Origin: Ruminococcaceae bacterium UBA1730
GTDB lineage: Bacteria > Bacillota > Clostridia > Oscillospirales > Acutalibacteraceae
Direction of reading: 5' to 3'
NCBI GenBank assembly: GCA_002315935.1
Contig: DCII01000031.1
Span: 1-11,150 of the forward strand
DNA length: 11,150 nt
Each line of letters opens with the position of its first letter. The stretch's first letter is position 1. The position numbers and the translations under genes are program-made. Under the pieces are notes generated by a model. The model saw only the letters and a program-made list of their open reading frames with translations, made no database searches and was not told where the DNA came from. Shown one piece after another: positions 7,374 to 11,150 of the stretch.

Positions 7374-7422
7374 GGAACATACTCGAAAATCTTGCTTGAC
7401 GATTTAATCAGCGTCTCCTTAA
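7370..7422 (-). repeat. Short fragment of the MITE-like repeat (copy B)
   Basis: On the minus strand this begins TTAAGGAGACGCTGATTAAATC, in line with the ends of the other copies, and continues CAAGCAAGATTT to about 7378. Positions 7378-7414 match copy A (1298-1334) at 35 of 37 bases. The fragment is bounded by TTAAGGA (7370-7376) and TCCTTAA (7416-7422), an exact 7-base inverted repeat, so it may be an internally deleted element and not just a broken end. The TAA of ychF falls within the left boundary. Confidence 0.65.
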
Positions 7423-7425
7423 TAA
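7396..7425 (+). promoter_or_regulatory. Possible promoter for the PBP gene within copy B
   Basis: TTGACG (7396-7401) is followed after 18 bases by TAATAA (7420-7425). This is a weak match, and transcription would begin close to the left arm of the ychF terminator. It is listed because no other promoter candidate is visible between the ychF terminator and the PBP start. Confidence 0.25.
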
Positions 7426-7429
7426 AATG

Positions 7430-7467
7430 CACTCCCTGCGGAATGATAAGCAGGGAGTGATTTTTTT
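7430..7467 (+). terminator. Intrinsic terminator of ychF, abutting the PBP start codon
   Basis: CACTCCCTGC (7430-7439) and GCAGGGAGTG (7450-7459) form a perfect 10-bp stem with a 10-base loop, followed by A and seven T residues (7461-7467). The ATG of the next gene begins at 7468, directly after the T run. The 3' arm carries GGGAG (7453-7457), which is the only purine-rich ribosome-binding site available to that gene. Confidence 0.92.
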
Positions 7468-9060
7468 ATGCGAAGAAGAGCCGCAATTCTTTTTGCAGGT
7501 TTGCTGATAATTTTTACGGGACTCGGAGCGAGGATATACAGCCTTTCAGAGAACGAAATTGCCGTGAATTATTCCGAATCCGCATTCAGCGTTGATGTGC
7601 AGACGGTTAAGGGGACAATATATGACTGCGATATGAAGCCGTTGACGAACGAAAAAGCTTATTTTTATGCGGCGGTCAAGCCGTCTGAAAATGTGATGAC
7701 GGAATTAAAGAATTTCGTTGACGGCGATGAATACGAAAATGCCGCCGAAAGACTTGAAAACGGCAATCCGATAGTTATACCTATTGATAAATATGAAAAT
7801 TCAGCATCCTCAATAACTGCGTTTCCCGTTACGCAGCGATATTCCGAAAATCAGCTTGCCTGCCATATTATAGGATATATTGATTCGCAGGGCAGGGGAA
7901 TAAGCGGAATTGAGAAGGCTTATGATGAGAAGCTTTCTTCAGGGATGAAAACGGTTTCCGTCAGATTCCGCACCGATGCGAGAGGCAGAATCATGAACGG
8001 CTGTGAAGCGGAAATTTCTGGAAATGAAATTCCGAAGAGCGGAGTAATTCTGACGATTGATAAGGAAATTCAGTCTGCGGTTGAAAATGCACTTGATAAC
8101 GCAGAAATTGAATGCGGCTGTGCTCTCGTGCTTGAGGTCGGGAGCGGAGCAATAAAGGCGTGTGCTTCAAGACCTGTTTTTGACCCCAATAATATTGCCG
8201 AAAGCCTTTCGGATGAAAATTCCCCTCTCATCAACAGGGCATTTTCAGCTTATAACACCGGCTCGGTCTTTAAGTCCGTTATTGCTTCGGCGGCTCTTGA
8301 AAACGGCATTGATGATTTCACCTTTGATTGCACGGGAAGCGTTGATTTCAGCTCGGTAACCTTCAACTGCCACAAGAAAGACGGACATTCCGTTCTTAAT
8401 CTTGAGCAGGCTCTGATGTATTCCTGCAACACCTTTTTTGCTTCGTTGGGTCAGCTTGTCGGAAGCGAGAAAATAGTCGATATGGCTTCGAATTTCGGCT
8501 TCGGAGAATCGGATTACCCTGCTGACGGAATTGCTACGGCAAGCGGAAATCTGCCATCGGCAAATGAGCTTGATTCAGCCGCCGCAATAGCCAATATCTC
8601 CTTCGGGCAGGGTGCACTGACGGCAACGCCATTGCAGATTTGTGCCATGACCGCAACCATTGCAGATGGCGGAGTTTATTGCGAACCTTATCTCGTTATC
8701 GGTGAAGCTGATGAAAACGGCGTAAAGACCGAATACAGAAGATATTCCGAAAAGAAACAGGTCATATCCAAGGAGACTGCTGATTTTCTCTGCGAAGCAT
8801 TGAGAAAAACCGTGACTGACGGAAGCGGAAAGAAGGCGGGTTCGGAAATGGTTGAGGTTTCGGGCAAAACCGCAACCGCACAGACGGGCAGGTTTGACGA
8901 TGACGGCGAGATATTCAATGCGTGGTTTTCGGGATTCTTCCCTTCGGACAGTCCGAGGTATGCGGTTACGATTATGATTGAAGACGGTGGAGAGGGAGCG
9001 TCGAGTGCCGCACCTGTTTTCAGGGAGATTGCAGAATCAATCGTTTTAATTCCGGATTAA
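7468..9060 (+). CDS. Class B penicillin-binding protein (peptidoglycan D,D-transpeptidase, FtsI/SpoVD-like)
   Basis: This 530-residue protein has a short basic N-terminus and one membrane anchor (about 5-25), so the rest should lie outside the membrane. A reduced pedestal/dimerisation region follows, with GYID...GRGISGIEKAYD (136-153). The transpeptidase domain spans about 215-525. Its active-site SxxK is SVFK (266-269, Ser266 nucleophile) and the second motif is SCN (319-321). The third motif reads KTA (467-469, in SGKTATAQTG), where KTG is usual. It should cross-link peptidoglycan in division, elongation or sporulation; which of these is not clear, and it is compact next to FtsI or SpoVD proteins, which often exceed 600 residues. 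The ATG at 7468 is favoured because the anchor begins immediately. Its ribosome-binding site GGGAG lies in the terminator hairpin. No FtsW/RodA partner is in the window. Confidence 0.92.
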   Translation: MRRRAAILFAGLLIIFTGLGARIYSLSENEIAVNYSESAFSVDVQTVKGTIYDCDMKPLTNEKAYFYAAVKPSENVMTELKNFVDGDEYENAAERLENGNPIVIPIDKYENSASSITAFPVTQRYSENQLACHIIGYIDSQGRGISGIEKAYDEKLSSGMKTVSVRFRTDARGRIMNGCEAEISGNEIPKSGVILTIDKEIQSAVENALDNAEIECGCALVLEVGSGAIKACASRPVFDPNNIAESLSDENSPLINRAFSAYNTGSVFKSVIASAALENGIDDFTFDCTGSVDFSSVTFNCHKKDGHSVLNLEQALMYSCNTFFASLGQLVGSEKIVDMASNFGFGESDYPADGIATASGNLPSANELDSAAAIANISFGQGALTATPLQICAMTATIADGGVYCEPYLVIGEADENGVKTEYRRYSEKKQVISKETADFLCEALRKTVTDGSGKKAGSEMVEVSGKTATAQTGRFDDDGEIFNAWFSGFFPSDSPRYAVTIMIEDGGEGASSAAPVFREIAESIVLIPD

Positions 9061-9088
9061 AATTACAAACAGAAAATTGAATTTGTTC

Positions 9089-9105
9089 AAAAGTAGATAC
9101 TTTTT
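9089..9105 (+). terminator. Weak candidate terminator after the PBP gene
   Basis: AAAAGTA (9089-9095) and TACTTTT (9098-9104) form an AT-rich inverted repeat with a 2-base centre and a five-T run (9101-9105). It lies 30 bases after the PBP stop codon and is the only hairpin-plus-T structure there, but the stem is weak and GC-poor. Confidence 0.3.
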
Positions 9106-9122
9106 GCAATAGCGGTTCTGTT

Positions 9123-9137
9123 TTAACAATTTGTTAA
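9123..9137. promoter_or_regulatory. 15-bp palindrome, possible operator for the acyl-CoA synthetase
   Basis: TTAACAA-T-TTGTTAA is a perfect 7-1-7 palindrome about 50 bp upstream of the -35 box of the next gene. Its size and symmetry suit a dimeric regulator, but the DNA around it is very AT-rich. I do not recognise it as a known FapR or FadR site. Confidence 0.3.
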
Positions 9138-9189
9138 TAAAATGGCTGAAATCTTAAACAAATATTAAGGATTATTTAGGTTAAATTAA

Positions 9190-9219
9190 TTGACTTATAC
9201 AGACGAAAAATGATAGAAT
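9190..9219 (+). promoter_or_regulatory. SigA-type promoter of the acyl-CoA synthetase gene
   Basis: TTGACT (9190-9195), an 18-base spacer and TAGAAT (9214-9219) lie 29 bases before the ATG at 9249. Both boxes are one mismatch from consensus. Confidence 0.7.
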
Positions 9220-9248
9220 AGGTTCATCATTGTCAAGGAGAAAGATTG

Positions 9249-10952
9249 ATGACAAAACCTTTTTACGAAGTCAGAGAATTTGATAATATCAGAGAACTGG
9301 TAGATATGTCTGCTGATATTTTCAGCAGCAGACCTGCTTTTGAAATAAAGAAGAAAAGCGGTAAAACAAAGCTTGTTTCTTATTCGGAATACAGAGAGGA
9401 CATCAACGCTCTGTCAACAGCGTTGATAGATGCCGGCATACACGATAACTGTGCAGCTGTCTGCTCAGATAACTGCTACGAATATTGTATGCTTTATCTT
9501 TCAATCATCTGTGCCGGCGGAGTTGTTGCACCGATTGACAAAGAGCTTCTGCCTGACGATATAATCGGAATATTGAAGGCATCGGATGCAAAGATTATTT
9601 TTGTTGACCAGAAGATTCTCAAAAGGCTCAGAGGAACAGATCTCGGCAGAGTTAAGGTTGTCTGCATAGGAGCGGATAAGGATACCGACGAAGCCGAAAG
9701 CTTCAAAACATTTATCGGCAAGGGCAGAGAGCTTATTGCCAACGGCAAGGAGCTTTATAAGGATATAAAGCAGGATCCCGAAAAGCTTTGTACTCTTCTT
9801 TTTACTTCGGGCACAACAGGCGTTTCAAAGGGCGTTATGCTCTGCCAGAAAAATTTCGTTTTCGAAGTCAAGTCTGCAATGGGTGTTATAAAAATCTTTC
9901 CTGAGGACTGCGGAATTTCTCTTTTGCCCTTCCATCATACATTTGAAAGCTCTATCATGATTTTCTTTGCACCATATTGCGGAGCAAAGGTAACCTTCTG
10001 CGAGGGCTTCAAATATGTTCTTCGCAACATGAAGGAATTCAATCCCTCTGTTTTTGTTGCGGTTCCGCAGGTGCTTGAAACCGTACATAAACGAATAATG
10101 AAGGAAATCAACAAGAGCAAGAAAACCGAAACAATGTTTAAGCTCGGCGTTAAGCTTGTTAAAATCGGCGAAAAGCTTCATATTGACCTTAAAAGGGTTT
10201 TCTTCAGACAGATTCAGGATACATTCGGCGGAAACATGAGATTGATTGTCTGCGGCGGTGCAGCTATTGACCCGCAGATTCTTGAAGATTTCAATACCTT
10301 CGGAATAAAGGTTATTTTCGGCTACGGACTTACCGAATGTGCTCCTCTTGCAATTATCAATAATGACCGAATAAATACAACGGATTCAGTCGGCGTTCCC
10401 CTTCCCGGAGTTGAAGCAAAAATCGACTGCCCCGATAATGACGGAATAGGAGAAATCTGCGTCAAGGGCGATATGGTTATGCTCGGTTACTATAATAATC
10501 AGGAAGCAACAGATGAAGTCATTGATAAAAACGGCTTCTTCCATACGGGTGACCTCGGCTTCAAGGATGAAAGAGGCTGCTATCATATCAGCGGCAGAAG
10601 CAAGAATGTTATCGTTACCTCAAACGGAAAGAATATCTATCCCGAAGAGCTTGAATATCATCTCGGTATGAGCGAGCTTGTTAATGCCTGCATGGTTGAA
10701 GAGGTTAAGAATAAGAAGGGCGAAGCGGAAATTCATGCCCAGATTTTCCCTGAAGTCGAAACAATTTCTTCGATGCTCGGTAAGGCTCCTTCGGCAGACG
10801 AGATGAAGAAGATAATGAAAAAGGTTATTGATGAAGTTAATGATAAGCTTCCGGGATTCAAGAAAATCAGAAGCTTCTCAGTCAGAGATACGGATTTTGT
10901 CCGCACAACTGCAAAGAAAATCAAGAGAGATATTAACAAAACAGATAAATAA
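9249..10952 (+). CDS. Long-chain fatty acid--CoA ligase (AMP-forming, FadD-like)
   Basis: This enzyme of the ANL superfamily activates a fatty acid with ATP to an acyl-adenylate and then transfers it to CoA (or possibly ACP). I start it at the ATG at 9249, eight bases after AAGGAG (9235-9240), giving 567 residues; a TTG one codon upstream is less likely. Visible motifs are the P-loop TSGTTGVSKG (186-195), LPFHHTFE (226-233) typical of long-chain members, GYGLTE (358-363), TGD (433-435), the hinge region around Arg450 in GRSKNVI, and the C-terminal catalytic lysine region TTAKKIKR (553-560, probably Lys557). No membrane segment is evident. It has its own promoter and appears monocistronic. In an anaerobe without evident beta-oxidation genes nearby, recycling of exogenous fatty acids into lipids is the likelier role; that is inference. 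Confidence 0.93.
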   Translation: MTKPFYEVREFDNIRELVDMSADIFSSRPAFEIKKKSGKTKLVSYSEYREDINALSTALIDAGIHDNCAAVCSDNCYEYCMLYLSIICAGGVVAPIDKELLPDDIIGILKASDAKIIFVDQKILKRLRGTDLGRVKVVCIGADKDTDEAESFKTFIGKGRELIANGKELYKDIKQDPEKLCTLLFTSGTTGVSKGVMLCQKNFVFEVKSAMGVIKIFPEDCGISLLPFHHTFESSIMIFFAPYCGAKVTFCEGFKYVLRNMKEFNPSVFVAVPQVLETVHKRIMKEINKSKKTETMFKLGVKLVKIGEKLHIDLKRVFFRQIQDTFGGNMRLIVCGGAAIDPQILEDFNTFGIKVIFGYGLTECAPLAIINNDRINTTDSVGVPLPGVEAKIDCPDNDGIGEICVKGDMVMLGYYNNQEATDEVIDKNGFFHTGDLGFKDERGCYHISGRSKNVIVTSNGKNIYPEELEYHLGMSELVNACMVEEVKNKKGEAEIHAQIFPEVETISSMLGKAPSADEMKKIMKKVIDEVNDKLPGFKKIRSFSVRDTDFVRTTAKKIKRDINKTDK

Positions 10953-10982
10953 GAACCTTGTTGCAGGTATGCAATAAACTAT

Positions 10983-11016
10983 AATGGCTGTAATCTTCAA
11001 ACGGATTACAGCCATT
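10983..11016. terminator. Perfect 13-bp hairpin after the acyl-CoA synthetase gene
   Basis: AATGGCTGTAATC (10983-10995) pairs perfectly with GATTACAGCCATT (11004-11016) around an 8-base loop. It lies 30 bases after the stop codon. It is stronger than most terminator stems, but no T run follows on the plus strand and only a broken one on the minus strand. It may protect the mRNA 3' end or act with the T-tract hairpin further on. Confidence 0.5.
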
Positions 11017-11052
11017 GACATTGGCTTGGTGAGCTGTCAATGATTATTCCGC

Positions 11053-11073
11053 ACACGAAATTTGTGTTTTTTT
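11053..11073 (+). terminator. Small hairpin with seven-T tract
   Basis: ACACGA (11053-11058) and TTGTGT (11062-11067) pair through six bases with one G-U, closing a 3-base loop, and the T run continues to 11073. The stem is weak, yet the T tract makes this the best termination point for the acyl-CoA synthetase transcript. It is enclosed by CTGTCAA (11034-11040) and TTGACAG (11072-11078), which could pair and extend the structure. Confidence 0.5.
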
Positions 11074-11094
11074 GACAGATACAAATTGACATAA

Positions 11095-11150
11095 AATATA
11101 AGGAAACGCCGATTAAATCGGCAAGCAAGGTTTTGTAACGCATTTCACGC
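11095..11150. repeat. MITE-like repeat (copy C), cut by the window edge
   Basis: The left end reads TATAAGGAAACGCCGATT from 11098, matching the ends of copies A and B, followed by CAAGCAAGG. From 11126 to the edge it matches 1374-1398 of copy A at 23 of 25 bases. Relative to copy A, about 56 bp between two CAAG tetranucleotides is absent. Its subterminal GCCGATT-A-AATCGGC (11107-11121) is a perfect 7-1-7 palindrome that is degenerate in the other copies. The right end lies outside the window. Confidence 0.65.

Noticed and set aside
9825..10181. 118-residue minus-strand frame within the acyl-CoA synthetase gene
   Set aside because: It is antisense to the conserved adenylation core and has no family features; it reflects codon bias of the real gene.
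11086..11116. Outward promoter from TTGACA at 11086 into copy C
   Set aside because: No good -10 box lies at 16-18 bases; the closest, GATTAA, is 19 bases away and poor.

Overview
This window looks like ordinary chromosomal DNA from a Gram-positive anaerobe of the Bacillota, class Clostridia, possibly an uncultured gut member of the Oscillospirales. The reasons are strong GGAGG-type ribosome-binding sites, moderate to low GC by eye, a lipoprotein with a Gram-positive style signal, an FtsI/SpoVD-type penicillin-binding protein, and the family flavour of the RecG, YchF and TcdA proteins. The rank below class is a guess; no rRNA or tRNA gene is present to fix it.

Layout from left to right. Positions 1-209 hold a 45-bp tandem repeat that runs off the left edge. 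At 246-1199 (minus) is a monoacylglycerol-lipase-like alpha/beta hydrolase. A 306-bp gap (1200-1505) contains a MITE-like element with terminal inverted repeats. At 1506-1943 (plus) is a small Usp/KdpD-type protein that overlaps the end of convergent recG by 12 bp. A tightly packed minus-strand operon then runs from 6126 down to 1932: tcdA (tRNA t6A dehydratase family), a family-5 solute-binding lipoprotein, and recG (branch-migration helicase). The two junctions are a 4-base ATGA overlap and a 1-base TAATG overlap. A 152-bp divergent promoter region separates this operon from ychF (6279-7373, plus). Then come a second fragment of the MITE-like repeat, a strong terminator, a class B penicillin-binding protein (7468-9060), a promoter-bearing AT-rich gap, and a long-chain acyl-CoA synthetase (9249-10952). 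The right end (10953-11150) is a hairpin-rich stretch that runs into a third copy of the MITE-like repeat, cut by the window edge.

Most genes are housekeeping: DNA repair, tRNA modification, ribosome-associated ATPase, cell-wall synthesis, lipid activation. I see no phage, CRISPR, toxin-antitoxin or defence module, and I do not claim a new multi-gene system. The points most worth a second look are non-coding: a dispersed short mobile repeat present three times in 11 kb, always between genes; an intrinsic terminator for the convergent plus-strand gene embedded in the recG coding sequence; a ychF terminator whose 3' arm holds the only visible ribosome-binding site of the PBP gene; and a cluster of mutually exclusive hairpins after the acyl-CoA synthetase. 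On the protein side, the PBP has KTA in place of the usual KTG motif, and the solute-binding lipoprotein sits in an operon without any transporter genes.
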